Shown here one piece after another: positions 43,361 through 55,509 of a DNA stretch of 64,000 nucleotides. The notes under the pieces were generated by a model. The model had not been told where the DNA came from, did no database searches, and saw only the letters and a program-made list of their open reading frames with translations. Source of the DNA: Sweltsa coloradensis (lineage: Eukaryota; Arthropoda; Insecta; Plecoptera; Chloroperlidae); assembly GCA_024449915.1 (NCBI GenBank), contig JAMZAV010000908.1, positions 124,001 to 188,000 of the forward strand, in the 5' to 3' direction. A program made the position numbers and the translations under genes. Positions within the stretch are counted from its first letter, which is position 1. Every line of letters starts with the position of its first letter.

Positions 43361-43635
43361 CGCCAAAGTCGTAGTTAGACGAGTGAGCGAGTCATGTGGT
43401 GAGTACCCGGGAACATTTGCATTTAAGTTTGATAATTATATTCGTATAAAAAATAGTTTTTTAAAGTTTAGTTGGTATACGGGGACGGGCGCGTCAACTG
43501 TAAGGTCATAATGCGACTCTCTAGCCTATGATAGGCTATAGGTAGGCCTAAGTTAGGGGGAAGAAAAGTAATGTAACCGGGTACTCAACACATGGCTCAC
43601 TCACTCGTTTAACAACGACTTTGGCGTTTCCCTAG
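43361..43635 (+). mobile_element. F4 element, full length
   Basis: It starts CTATGGAAACGCCAAAGTCG, then TAGTTAGACGAGTGAGCGAG, and ends CTCGTTTAACAACGACTTTG, then GCGTTTCCCTAG. The inner part holds GGCGCGTCAACTGTAAGGTC. About 275 bp. Confidence 0.85.
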
Positions 43636-43859
43636 TTAGATATTTTCTTCGGTGATATTGAAACGAGAAAAGAGCATATTTTGACGGCGCATGATGAGAA
43701 GCTGTACGATCCAACAAGAATAATCGATACAAAAATGAAATGATCATTCAAACTCGTGATAATCTGTATATATTTGCCAAATTTTAATTTAAGATGATTG
43801 ATGGTGATTTTTGTTGCTTAACGTCTCTTTAATTGCAATATTATATTTCTTTTAAAAAC

Positions 43860-43990
43860 GATGAGTGGTGATAGATGAGGATGAAGGACAACAAAAACCC
43901 ATGTCTTATGCGGGATTCGAACCAGCGTCCTCGTAGTGGCACACGCTTCGGGCCAGCGCCCTAAGCATATGAGCCGCTTAGCTCTTTAAT
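43860..43990 (-). repeat. tRNA-like SINE, antisense
   Basis: GCGGGATTCGAACCAGCGTC (box B complement) and CGATGAGTGGTGATAGATGA match the tail at 22020 and 27030 in inverse orientation. Confidence 0.65.
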
Positions 43991-46894
43991 AAAGATAGTT
44001 AAATGAAATGTTACATGCATGTAACCTAACATGTGGTTTTGTTAGTAAGTAAACGTTATTTTATTTTCAGTTGTCTTCATTGTTACATAATTTGAGATAC
44101 TTCGAACACGGATACAATGATTGAACTTTTTAACTCAAACTTTTCATTGGTTCAACACTTGCCCTTTATGAGGTTAGACATGTTTCATATTTTAAAATAT
44201 ATTTTAGATTTAAAAAATGTACACTTATTTTCCAAAATAGCATTTTCTTTACATATTTATACACCTGTCTGTATCCCTTTGTACTGTACAATGTATTAAC
44301 AAAATAACTGGAAAGTGAAAACTTTGATTACTGGATTAGAGATCAGCGGTAGCTTAGAATATGTTTAGACTAGCAACTATTTCCAAACAATAATACACAG
44401 CACTAATCACAGCATACTTTTCACCAAAGCAATGCATTGAACTGCAGTGTGTATCTAATACATTAAGAAATCAGTTCTCATTGGATACCAGATAATGATT
44501 GAGGTAGCAATGATTTGCATCAGTTGTAATGTGAAAAGTTGGAGGTATCCTTGAGATCAGCTTTTTATGGTCATTTTGATGAATACAACTTGTATGCATA
44601 AATCTAGCTTAAGAAATTACCCTTCTAAACTGATAGTTTTTGTAATGTAGGCTGAAAAGTAAGTTTGTGTCTTCAGTGAGTGTTTTGAGCTGCAGACTGA
44701 CTTTGTTTACATTTTCAAGTAGGTGATAAATGTCAGAAGATGAAATCAGGTTGGGAGGAGATCAAGCTTCTACGCTTGGCATGTGATGTGAAAACTGTCA
44801 CTTAACAATGCAAATACACAGGTTTACTACTAAATGGTAATTCCTGCGCAAAAATGTTTATCGTGAAATTCTAAACAGAAATCTCTCTTTAGAAACAACC
44901 TGTTTCACTAAACTAAACATGTTTCTAGTACGAGTTTTGTTTGATCTTATCAATACCTGAGACGGTGGAGGTTAAACTAGTATCTATGCCTGAGACATTA
45001 ATATCTACTGGACGTATTGGTTCATTATAGTTATTAGGTTTGTCCAGATCCCTGTGTACTTATGTTATGAATACGATGTGACGATGATGATGATGATGAT
45101 GATGATGATGGTGATGACGATGGTGATGATGATTAAGGCGATGGTGGACCCGGACCGCGCCCACCTCCCGGAGAAACTGTAACCATGATTTCAGAAGGCT
45201 TCGTGTTTTGTGTAAAGTCCAGACATGTAGCTTCCAGTCACCCTCTCCTTCTCAATAACAGCACCAGTCACCCCCTGCTTCTCACCAACAGCGCTACGTG
45301 GGTGATCACCGAAGCTGAAAGCAAATCAAGCGTTCAAGACATGCAGGCGGCGAACGCTATGTGTAAGAGAGAGCACCAACACATTTTTATGAATAGTATA
45401 GTGTAACTTTTGTGGGTAGGCCTAAAAATCAATTTAATAAGAGTTTTTTTCTACGAAAAATCTATATTGGCACTATTATAATTGCCCTGGCAGACAATCG
45501 AATGTTGATTATTGTTGTTTATTATGAGATTTAGTAATTTTTGTAGTGGTTTTATATATTTAAACCCCCACTTTATTGATATTTGTATATGCTTTGTCAA
45601 GCAGAACAAAAAAAGCTAAAAGTAAAGACTCTATTTTATTTTTATTTGGTATTATTTGTGAAAACAAAAATAACATTTCAGTAATTATTTCATTTCATGT
45701 AGGACTTCTAGTAAATTTGAGATTGGGTCAATATCTTTACGTAATTTGAAACATCAGTATAGAAAAGGACAGTTAAGTATTCACAGCCTTGGCAAACCTC
45801 CCAAGCAAGAAGGTTTAAAAAGATGCGACAACGAATTGTTGTAGTTAAAGTTGTCAAGTTATTCATTAAAATAAGCAAAAAATAAGAACAATTTAATACA
45901 TTGCACATTGTTCACTGAATAATCGGACACCATGATTCTGTAAAACATCAGTGCTGGTTACAACAGTTTCTTTATTTAGTAGAGACACTTTTCGATATGA
46001 CTTCTTCCAGTCTGTGACAATTTGTTTATTCTCATATTTTGGCAATTATAATGAAAGAATTAAAACCTAAGCATAATGAGAATACGTTTTTAAATTGGAC
46101 GTTCACAGATACAAACCTACCAAGTAAGGTTGTGGTTTTAACACATGGAAGAAACAAAATGCACAACATACAAAAATACACCCATTACTTGATTGGTCGA
46201 TGACTGAGCATCGAATGCTATTTTTTTTTTAAATTAGAGCCTTAGCCTTTATTTGCGACAAAATATTCCACCAGCGCAATTTTAAAACGGTCAAGTTCTT
46301 ATTATTCGATGTAGATCTCTATCAAGAATCAGATCTGTTACTATGAGTGTGTAGACGAAATAAATACACGTTTTGTATGATATTTTTATCACATCTTCAG
46401 TGTTCTAGAGTTGGCATTATTACGTTCACTTTATTTACTAAGGGAAGAAAATGTTTGGTCACACTTTGGTCTACGCGTAACATATTTATAAACAATTAAA
46501 TTACCACAGTATAAATAGTGGTCCATGTTATTAAACGATACAATTTCTGAATCCATCACTACCCATATATTGTTTAAATAGTAGAATCTTCGCAAAAGGG
46601 CCATAGTTCAGCATCTTTAGCTCACTAGGCCATCATTCATTCTCCAGTTTTCCAGTAGACGAGCCTACTTTTCCTCCTAGTTGATGCCACGTAGAAGGGC
46701 CTCCAATTCTTCTTTCGTCTCACCACATCTCATCACACTTTTAATATCTACATCAGTACAGTACATCACTTAACACTTCATAGAAGTACACAAATAAACG
46801 TATTACATGATAACGTAAGGAGCGAATATACAAAGCATTTAAAGCAGTTTATCGTTCGTTAATAAAAAAGTAAAGTATCTTTTAGTTTGAAATA
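43991..46894. other. Convergent intergenic region between genes B and C
   Basis: No gene recognised. It holds a (GAT)n run at 45083-45135 and otherwise unique-looking AT-rich sequence. Frames at 45185-45406 and 45708-45908 have no family resemblance. Confidence 0.55.
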
Positions 46895-47164
46895 TCAACA
46901 CGTATGCGTAAAAATCATCGTGTTTCTTTGTTCAAAACTGTTGTACCCATTCATCTTCCTAGAGTTAAGTGTTGAATGGTTTCCAAAAGATTTGTCTCTG
47001 TTGTAGTCAATGAGAATCAGTGGTTGATATTCAGAGTCTGTATTCCTGAACAAAATGGTTTCCGAGTCACCGTACCCAGAGGTATCTGGCTTCGAGGCTG
47101 CTAGGACGATCATCTTGCTCTCGTATCGCTTCTCGAAGCAGGCGAAGCAGAGCATCGCCAGGAA
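46895..47164 (-). CDS. Gene C exon 11 (C-terminal tail)
   Basis: Acceptor GGCCCTGCAG, FLAMLCFACFEKRYESKMIV, then LAASKPDTSGYGDSETILF and a basic/polar tail to FTHTC and TGA. The start FLAML..C.E.RY aligns with gene B VAISWFLCVEDRY; the tail does not. Confidence 0.85.
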   Translation of the reverse strand, partial: FLAMLCFACFEKRYESKMIVLAASKPDTSGYGDSETILFRNTDSEYQPLILIDYNRDKSFGNHSTLNSRKMNGYNSFEQRNTMIFTHTC

Positions 47165-47559
47165 CTGCAGGGCCAAGAAGCAGGTGTCATATTATTACAT
47201 GATTACTATCCTAAAATTTAGTTAAACTTTATGCTTAAATGCTCAACATGTTGAAACAGGTTTAATAGCTAATTTGACCAACTTTTGTCAGGTTTTAGAT
47301 GTATATGATCATTAAATTGTTTTGCTAAATTCACTCATTAATGCTAAAAATGCAAGTTGTTGCTAATTTGGGGCAACATAGCACAATTATTGCTTATTTT
47401 TCCACAAGGAACTGATTTCAGCTGAGTCGGTTAGTGAACCAGTTAATTCTATTAGCTAAAAAAAAAAAATGCTACAAAAGTGGAATGTTCATGTTTTTCC
47501 GGGTTCCTAATGATAACAGGTTATTTCATTTTGTTTAAAACTTTTGTTAAGGTTTCCCG

Positions 47560-47775
47560 CTGTAGTGTTCACATACGTTGTACCCTCTTCAGGTGACGAA
47601 GTAGGTTCTTAGGGTGTTTGGTAATTGTGAAGGGATGTCTGAGCTGAGGGCTAGTTAAGAGAACTCAATACCTTATATTCGCATTAACGACTGAAGAAAA
47701 CCTCGGAATGAACTTAACAGACAGGATTCCAGGTCTCGACGGGATCGAAACCAAGGTCTCCCGAATCAGAGTGAC
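47560..47775 (-). mobile_element. SINE copy in gene C intron 10
   Basis: AGGGATGTCTGAGCTGAGGG, AAGAGAACTCAATACCTTAT and CTCGACGGGATCGAAACCAA are the complement of the SINE body and box B. Confidence 0.8.
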
Positions 47776-48391
47776 ATACACTACAAGTATATGAACAATC
47801 TGTCGTTGGGTTTACTGCCTACCAAGTTCACAAGACAGACAAATTACCTACAAATACTGTTAACTTCAAAAAGAAGAATTAAATTATTTGAAAGACAATT
47901 CAACAAAGTACTTAGTATTCACCTTTGGGTATAGATTATATTTTAGTTAGACGATGGTGATATTTGCAGTTGTAATTAATTCAGTAACATATTTTACCAT
48001 CAGATTTAGAAACACCACACAAATTATCGATCTGCACATACGAAAAAGCGTAGTAGATTAGGAAAACTTGTGCATTAATCACTAGCAAGTGGTAGTTTGC
48101 AATGTTCTGTCTGTTCTCTGTTCCACTAAGCCTTAGAAGTGTGTTTTGTAATGAAGGCCTACTCTCTGGCCCTGGTATTTATTTAATAATATAATTGTAA
48201 TCAAATCTTTATTTTGGCAGTCTAACCATGGTATAAAAAGTTCAATATATTATAACAAATAACCTTTATATAGGTCTACTCTTCTCAAACTCAAATGTCC
48301 TAGGGTTCTTTTGAAGGTGAATAAAATAATGCCTTCACAAATTGACAGATAATTAAATGTTCCAACTGCAGGTTCCTATTACAACGCTTAC

Positions 48392-48560
48392 CACGAAGAG
48401 GTGGACAGCTAGAACGAGCAGAGTCGCTTGTCTAAACCCGTACGAGTCAAACAGGACGCCAGCCACGGTTGGACCGATGAAGGCCCCCAGGGCGAAGGAC
48501 GAGGCGTAGATGCCAGACACCATTGAGAACGTGGAGATGTCGTCGGGGAGTCCATATTTC
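48392..48560 (-). CDS. Gene C exon 10 (TM11-TM12)
   Basis: Acceptor GGTCTCCAG, KYGLPDDISTFSMVSGIYAS, GAFIGPTVAGVLFD and GFRQATLLVLAVHLFV, donor GTAAGC; 169 nt. The polypyrimidine tract before the acceptor is weak. Confidence 0.92.
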
Positions 48561-49599
48561 CTGGAGACCATACGTAGAACGTTATCATGCATTTCAACGT
48601 GGTTGCAGACACGCAAGTAATAATGTGGGCTGAATTACTTCTAATCAATATTGCATCTCAAAATGTGAGTAAATTATCAAATTCAAAATCAATTATGAAG
48701 TTTGAGTTTTGTTTGTTGTATATTAGTATTTGTACATTGAAACAACGGCTAAACATAGATAATACGTACTATTAACCATGAACAATCAACTATTGCTTGC
48801 TTATAAAGGTTTACCATGCATCAACTGGTTAGGACACCAACTTAATAATCTGCGAATACTTCTCAATCAATATTTCATTCTCAAAATGAGTAAATGTCAA
48901 ATTCAAAATGGCTCAATTAGAAGCTTGCAATTTTGTTTATTTGTATAGTATATTTGTCATTAAGGTAAACTAGATTATTATTATTTGCATGTACTTTTTC
49001 AAATAATTGTTACCATTAAAGGTTTTCACATATGTATGCACCCTGATAAAATCTAATAATCTAACTGGAAATATAAAATTTTAATCAGTACCACAATGGT
49101 GTAATGTTATGAATTACAGTGATAATGGAAGCAATTAATTTATTTTATTATTCAGAAGTAATTATGTTTGGTAAGATTCTTTAACTTTCTGGACATTTGT
49201 CATGTTCTGATCTGATTCTCTAGAAAAATAAGATTACTCAATTTAAATCTTCTGATTAAACCATATGTTTGTAATTGATAGAAAACTAAGTCATTCTGCA
49301 TGGTAATATCTGATTGCTTAAAATATTGTAACCCAATATAGGTGTGTAATGTATTAACAGTATGTGCTCTTGTTTACTGTGTTATATGGTGTTATATATT
49401 ATGTTATTGTAAGTTTGGAATTTGTTGAATATATATTCTTATAACTTTATATATATAATATATAAAAAACAAATATATTTAGTTTTATGTCACTTCTTTG
49501 CCGCTACCACTGAGTCAGTACGTCTATTTAAACTTCCTCTCTGTTGCAATGTGTGAGATTGTCCCCTATGGTGTTTCACGTCCCTGCCCCGGTACTCAC

Positions 49600-49695
49600 A
49601 CTGCTGACACGATGGCGTCGACGAAAGCAGGGACGAAGATGAAGGACATGCCGATCCCGTCCAGCGTCAGCCCTATCCCCACCATCCACAGGGAG
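49600..49695 (-). CDS. Gene C exon 9
   Basis: Acceptor ACCATCTAG, SLWMVGIGLTLDGIGMSFIF, then VPAFVDAIVSAV (split codon), donor GTGAGT; 96 nt, same phase as gene B exon 9. Confidence 0.92.
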
Positions 49696-49904
49696 CTAGA
49701 TGGTGAAGTACAAAGCATTGTTATACATGTTTCTTGTTTATCCATCTACACCTAATTATATAATAGATGTGATTTCGAATTTTAATAGTTTCCATTATGT
49801 GCATAATATTAAGTTAATGTCGTTAAAATATTTTTAAAAAGTTCATTTCATTCACGTGGACCCATTAATAAATTATATGCCCCAATTTTTTATTATTGTA
49901 ATAA

Positions 49905-50085
49905 TTTTCCGTGAGAAGGCTGCCCAGGGTGCAATGAATGCCCCTCGTGTCTAACTAGGTATATTGAAGATAGGACAATGAAAAGACTCAATCCTTTGCA
50001 TTTGATTTAACGACTGAGGAAAACCAAGGAAAAAGCTTGACGGGGTTTGAACCCGGGACCTTCCGAATCAGAGTCGCGCGCTCTC
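49905..50085 (-). mobile_element. SINE at the exon 7 breakpoint of gene C
   Basis: The minus strand reads GCGCGCGACTCTGATTCGGA, AGGTCCCGGGTTCAAACCCC and on to the CCTTCTCACGG tail. Compared with the copy at 12059-12292 the tRNA-like head is cut inside box A, exactly where exon 7 coding sequence stops. No remainder of exon 7 follows its tail. Confidence 0.88.
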
Positions 50086-50155
50086 ATGGCCTCCACCATC
50101 ATACACAGGGCGTCCAGTGACACAGGGACTATCTTCAGCACCGACCTGATGGGAA
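50086..50155 (-). pseudogene. Gene C exon 7, 5' part only
   Basis: Acceptor ATCCCCAG, PIRSVLKIVPVSLDALCMMV, then EAM, after which the sequence is SINE. Gene B continues for TLGFLAATLEPHLRQ at this point. About 46 nt of the exon are lost. Confidence 0.88.
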
Positions 50156-50414
50156 CTGGGGATAAGAAAAACACATTCATAATAATACATCATTTGTAAA
50201 GTATGTTCTATGCATTTCTGTGAAATATATTTAACATTTTACTGATTATGAATATGCCATGTTAGCTTTAATCTATTTTTTAAGATTGATTGATTATATC
50301 AAATTACTTTTTGGTGGATAAAACTTTTAGTTTTTAAGCCACTTATCGGAAAATACATACTGGATGGTTATACTGTCGATTCTGATAAGTACTAACTACA
50401 ACTTGCTCTTTCTT

Positions 50415-50645
50415 TATAGTATAACTCTGATTCGGGGGGTCCCGGGTTCAAATCCCGTCGAGACCGGCATTCCCGAGTGAGTTTTTTTCCAGGGTTTTCG
50501 TCATTAATGTGAATGCAAGGGATTGGGTCCTCTTAAATAACCCTCGGACATCCCTTCACAATGTCTTAACTCCTACATACCTAGAAAGACACCTGAAGAG
50601 GTGCATGCATTTCACCCTGGGCAGGCTTCCCACGAAAAATATAAA
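50415..50645 (+). mobile_element. SINE copy, opposite orientation, gene C intron 6
   Basis: ACTCTGATTCGGGGGGTCCC, GGGTTCAAATCCCGTCGAGA, TGGGTCCTCTTAAATAACCC and ACCTGAAGAGGTGCATGC to GGCTTCCCACGAAAAATA. Together with 49905-50085 it flanks the exon 7 remnant as an inverted pair. Confidence 0.88.
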
Positions 50646-50667
50646 TAAAATTTTAAAAATTATTTAG

Positions 50668-50775
50668 AGTACCCACTCAGTTATATAACTGATTTTCAGT
50701 GGGGGACAGTAAATCAAAGCGACTAAGCCAACCCTGTAGGTCCCGACGCAATCGACGAGTGAACGATAACGATAA
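50668..50775 (+). repeat. Interspersed repeat shared with 4655-4760
   Basis: CACTCAGTTATATAACTGAT, then CAGTGGGGGACAGTAAATCA and CCCGACGCAATCGACGAGTG. Present in introns of both genes A and C at comparable positions (A: the exon 6/exon 4 gap; C: intron 6), but the flanks differ. Confidence 0.8.
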
Positions 50776-50872
50776 AAATCAAGAGATTCGCATATTTTTC
50801 CATGCAGTGATTAATAAGGGCGACATTCGACTTATTACAACGCGCTATATTAATATTTTGTGTAGAACCCAC

Positions 50873-50990
50873 CTTTAGTGCGAAGCTTTCCGTCCAAGTC
50901 ATCGATGTGGGGCAGAATCAGACAAACAAACAAACCGTTGAGTAGGACGAAGATCCCGACACTCATGAAGGGGAGCTGGAAACCGCCTAT
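50873..50990 (-). CDS. Gene C exon 6
   Basis: Acceptor CTTGTGCAG, IGGFQLPFMSVGIFVLLNGL, then FVCLILPHIDDLDGKLRTK, donor GTGGGT; 118 nt. Confidence 0.92.
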
Positions 50991-51199
50991 CTGCACAAGG
51001 AACCAACCAATCACAAAACACATAGTTTACAATTTAAAACGAAATTATGCTTTGAATTTGTTGTTTATGACAATATACTAAATGAAACACAGATCTTATA
51101 CTATACATTAAATATGCGGCATTAACAATATTGCTGAGCACATTAATTCTGGATGCAAATGATTGCCTTGTAGTAAACAGCATGATTGAGAACTCTTAC

Positions 51200-51268
51200 C
51201 CCAAAGAGGTATCCACCAACCGTAGGGCCAACCATGAAGCCCAAGCCTTGCAGAACCTCCAGCGTTGC
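51200..51268 (-). CDS. Gene C exon 5 (motif C)
   Basis: Acceptor CTGTTTAG, ATLEVLQGLGFMVGPTVGGY, then LFG, donor GTAAGA; 69 nt. Confidence 0.92.
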
Positions 51269-51380
51269 CTAAACAGACCAATGCACAACTCGTTTCTACT
51301 CCAATCTCTTTAATCCTACAATATTCTAAAGACTATTATGTTAAACTGTATTGAAAGGTCTACACACTACTAATACTCAC

Positions 51381-51528
51381 AAACACTTTTGCGAACGAGT
51401 CCTGGAAGACTAGGACCACGATAGAGAGAGAAGCAGTGACCACAGCAGAGGTTCCTAGAGACTCGATGATTCGCACGATGAAGGACAGAGCGATGAATCC
51501 CCAGTGGTCACCGATCAGGTCCAGCAAC
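51381..51528 (-). CDS. Gene C exon 4 (TM4)
   Basis: Acceptor TTCTTAG, LLDLIGDHWGFIALSFIVRI, then IESLGTSAVVTASLSIVVVL to DSFAKVF, donor GTGAGT; 148 nt, unbroken. Confidence 0.93.
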
Positions 51529-51544
51529 CTAAGAAAAAATATTA

Positions 51545-51762
51545 GGTTTCTGTTGGGAAACTTGCCCAGAGAAGTTTGCGTGCCCTTCTTCGGGTGTCTA
51601 ACTTAAAGTTTTAGAGTTTGGACAATAGTGAAGGGATGTCCGAGGGCTGTTGAACAGGACTCAGTACTTTGCATTCGCATTACTGGTTAAACAAAACATC
51701 GGGGCAAACTTTCAGTCAGCATTGCCGGTGTCTGGATTCGAGCCGCGACCTCCTGAAGCAAA
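51545..51762 (-). mobile_element. SINE copy in gene C intron 3
   Basis: GTTGGGAAACTTGCCCAGAG, AGGGATGTCCGAGGGCTGTT and GGATTCGAGCCGCGACCTCC, complement of the SINE body and box B. Confidence 0.82.
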
Positions 51763-51964
51763 CTGGAACGTATTTTTTTCTATTCCTCTTCATACTCGTC
51801 ACCTCCAACAACAACGCTATTGAACCGACGGTTAAAGGAACGTATTATTTTACGTGGTCAAGTGGGTACTACGCGAAATTTAGGGTCGTGTATTTGGGGA
51901 CCAACCCAACAGTCAAAATAAGTACCCGATTTGCGGGTGACGATAAAATATATGTTTGTGGGGA

Positions 51965-52191
51965 TGGTGGAGGTGCCGGTCAAGGATTTTCAAACTCTTG
52001 GTGGAGGTGCCGGTCCAGGATTAACAAACTATTGGTGGAGGTGCCGGTCCAGGATTGACAAACTCTTGGTGGAGGTGCCGGTCCAGGATTAACAAACTAT
52101 TGGTGGAGGTGCCGGTCAAGGATTTACAAACTATTGGTGGAGGTGCCGGACCAGGATTTCCCAAACTATTGGTGGAGGTGCCGGTCCAAAC
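51965..52191. repeat. 34-bp minisatellite
   Basis: About 6.5 units of GGTGGAGGTGCCGGTCCAGG, then ATTAACAAACTATT. The related GTTGGAGGTGCCGGGTATTT occurs at 54550. The long frame through it is an artefact. Confidence 0.93.
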
Positions 52192-52976
52192 AAACATTCT
52201 TCACAAGTAAAATTCTTGACACATTATTCAGTATTAAAAACGGCCGTCTTTTCCCTACCCGACCCGATCAGAGAACCCGAGGCAGTTTAGTATCAAGAAC
52301 CCGAACCGACTGTCAAAACCTCTACCCGCTCAGCCATAATTATTTTTTTATTTGTTTTCGAAGATCCATTTAGGGTGGTGGTAGGGGGGATGGGGGAAGG
52401 GGTCACGATGATGTCACAATGTTTTATTATTTAAACGAATATTTTTAAGTAGCTTCGCTCCCTTGTTTGGGGGATATTCCCGTACCCGTGATTATAAAAA
52501 TGTTAATCGTGTTCGTGAATTAGTAAATGTTGTTGATGGATTTTACAACACAACTACATTGCATTATGTACTTGTTTTATTGTTTGTTGTTGTTTAAACT
52601 AATTGCAATAATACTATATCAACTTGTCAATAAGCCAGGAGAAGATGGCTGATAAGCCATCGAAATATTGCTAAATATCTCACATCAATTCATTAATTGC
52701 AGTGGGGAGTACAACAAATTAGCTAGTAAATATTAACCTATAATTTTAATCACTATTATACAAATATTATAATAACATTTATCTATTTCTTTATTTTTGT
52801 AGCCATGAAATAAGTAATACATTTTACACAAGATCGTGTCCGGAACATTAGATTTGTCAATCTTCTTTCTTCTACACAAATCACACTCTACACACCACTT
52901 CGTTAGTTAGGCACCCTAACAAATAATACACAAATCACAGATTATTATTAATTATATTCAAATAATGATATATTAC
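52192..52976. other. Gene C intron 3 remainder, nothing coding
   Basis: CCGTCTTTTCCCTACCCGAC and neighbours look like decayed element sequence. The rest is AT-rich. Confidence 0.5.
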
Positions 52977-53050
52977 CCGAATAATATTGTGCTCACGCCA
53001 GCGATAATTATCCCAGACTTGAGCACGAAGGAGGCTCCGAGTCGGCTCAT
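52977..53050 (-). CDS. Gene C exon 3 (TM3)
   Basis: Acceptor TTGTTACAG, MSRLGASFVLKSGIIIAGVS, then TILFG, donor GTAATA; 74 nt. A 52-bp stretch at its acceptor (CTCATCTGTAACAATAGA) is repeated at 53096, giving a decoy acceptor. Confidence 0.92.
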
Positions 53051-53785
53051 CTGTAACAATAGAGAAGGAAGGAGATGGTAGTTAGGTCCTAGTCGGCTCA
53101 TCTGTAACAATAGAGGAGGAAGGAGATGGTAGTTAGAGTTGAGAAGAGGTGTTGGCAAAGCGAGGAAGTTAAGTGACAAGCGCGTTTGGAGGATTGTTTT
53201 ACTTTTATCTTATATCTATCTTAACTATTTATGAATGGGTTTGAGTTTGAGTTGATTTGGTTTTTGGGCGCGTCAACATACTCCCTCACACAATCATAAA
53301 CTCAACACAAACATACATTCATGTTTATATTATATTTATAAAGTCATAGTTTATTAAACTAATTTTATATTGTATTGTTATGTAATGTTTGGTAAATTGC
53401 TCTTGAGGGGCCATGATTGTGTCCTGTTGTAATGTGGCCACAAATAAAAACACAAACAAAATCGTAAGGTCAAATGCGCCACTCTAGCCAAGGGACTGTG
53501 GGGATGAAAGAGCCTGCTGGACAGACCATGCCACTGGCAGGAGGCGGAAAGGGGGGGGGGTTCTCACGTCGTGGTCTAGGTTTGTAATCGTTCATCGTCA
53601 TAAGTGGGGTCATCATGATGAAGGGGGTGGGAGGGGTCTCTGAAAACTGTAGTTTCGGGGAGTAAAATACACCTCGACTTGCTCTTCTGATGTTTGGAGA
53701 TGGTCGTACGACCGGCAGAGGTACCCCAGGCCCAGACGGGGGTGATTATTAATTATTTTAAAACTTGTGTTTGCTATGCACTCAC

Positions 53786-53881
53786 GTATTTCCCGTAGAT
53801 AGGGCTGCTGATGAACGCGACCAGCTCGAACACGCCGAACACTACGCCGTACTCAGTGGCCGTCGCCCCCTTCTTCTCCGC
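53786..53881 (-). CDS. Gene C exon 2 (TM2)
   Basis: Acceptor TGGTTCTAG, AEKKGATATEYGVVFGVFEL through SSPIYGKY, donor GTGAGT; 96 nt. Closest of the paralogs to gene B exon 2 (AEKKGATASEYG). Confidence 0.93.
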
Positions 53882-54889
53882 CTAGAACCAGGTGCAGGTG
53901 CAACTATATTATATAGTATTTGCACGAGTGGAATTATTTTCAGTTGCAAATAAAGACAATAATAAAGAGCTTGGAAACACAATTATGACTTAAAATACAA
54001 GGTGACGTGTTTTGGTTCTGGGTCTCAGTATAAATTTAATACAGTGATCATATAGATTAGTATTTTAGTAATTTCATGAATATCGAACGTCAGTGACATT
54101 GGGACTATTTTCTTGGGACCAAGTTTATCAAGACTCACAGTGCGTCTACCCCCGTAAGGGGTTTACACGTAGCAAGCAGGACATTAGAGGAATGATGGGT
54201 GAAGGGAGGTAAGTGGTAGGATGGGAAGGAAGAAGAGAAAGAAATAAGAAGACGGGTGAGGCCAAGGAAGTGATGGACGGATACCATAGCAGAAGACTTA
54301 GAGGAAGGAGAAGAGAGCTCGAAGGATGTGGAAGAGATACGATTGTGGGAGGAGAAAAAGAAGTGTAAACATTTTAGTGCAAAACTTAAACTGACCCTGC
54401 CAGAGCCAGAAGCAGGAAACGGGATGATGATGATGATGAAACAAGTGGTACCCCAATAGATGGACCAAAGCTACTTAAGCAAAGATCGAGAAAAAGAAAA
54501 ACAAACATGAAATAATATGTTTCTTTCCACTGTTCAAATCTCGTTGTTGTTGGAGGTGCCGGGTATTTATTTGTAAAGTTTGGGTGACGCTGGGGTATTA
54601 GAGGGACACGCGGCCATGGGAGCAAGAATATAAACTTAACTCCTGTAGCCACCGTCAACTTCCAAGTCTAGGTGAGTTCGATAAAATATTCATACGAACG
54701 TGTTTCAATAGTAAGAAAAGAAAAGACACGCATTCAAGTTTATAAAACATGAAAGTCGGAAATAAAAGATACTTTCGTTTTAGCAGTTGTTTAATTAATT
54801 GCAAATAACCGAACATTAAAAGAAACTTATTATATAACGTGTCACTTTTACTACTGCGAGTGTAGCTGTGTGTGAGAGATTTAGCTGCA

Positions 54890-54949
<60 letters not shown>

Positions 54950-55509
54950 CAAACAGCATTCTTGTTCCTGGTCTGCGCGACATCCGTGCCCTAGCCGGGA
55001 TTAGAACCCAGTGGATCTCAGGACCAGCTGCTCCTTCCTTTCTATCGTTGTAACGTATCTTATGCATCAAAGATCAAGGGAAGCTCGATACCCGGCTGAG
55101 ATGATTCGGTTTGTTGGTTTTACTTTAGTTTATCTGGATTATGGGCGCGTCAACAGTATCAGGTCATAATACGCCACTGTAGTCTAGACGATATGGGGAG
55201 GGAAATTCCATGCTGGTCAGAACCAGCCACGGGCAGAAGGGGATAATGCGGGGAACAGTTTCTCACGTCGCCGGCCAGAGCTCGCCTCAAGTATCAGGGG
55301 GTATACTTCCCTGCTTACTAGCCGATGTTTGCGAGATGGACTTTCACTATATCCTCGCGTTCCACGAATAACATTCTGGGACAAATTCTTATGCGGAAAT
55401 CGATTTTGTAATTTCTATGATTGTTTTCCGTGTAATAATTGTGCCCGTCTCGCAAGTCTTGAGTAACAGAGCGCTACTCAATGATTGTCAACTGTCTACG
55501 AGTACGTAC
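53882..55509. other. Gene C intron 1
   Basis: It holds a purine-rich stretch (54180-54370), (AG)n at 54893-54947, and a tRNA-like antisense head at 54985-55040 (CTAGCCGGGATTAGAACCCA). From 55130 GGCGCGTCAACAGTATCAGG and CATGCTGGTCAGAACCAGCC are F4-derived. No gene. Confidence 0.6.

Noticed and set aside
45185..45406. 73-aa frame with repeated SHPLLL
   Set aside because: Contains a short internal duplication (CAGTCACCC) and no domain; probably chance.
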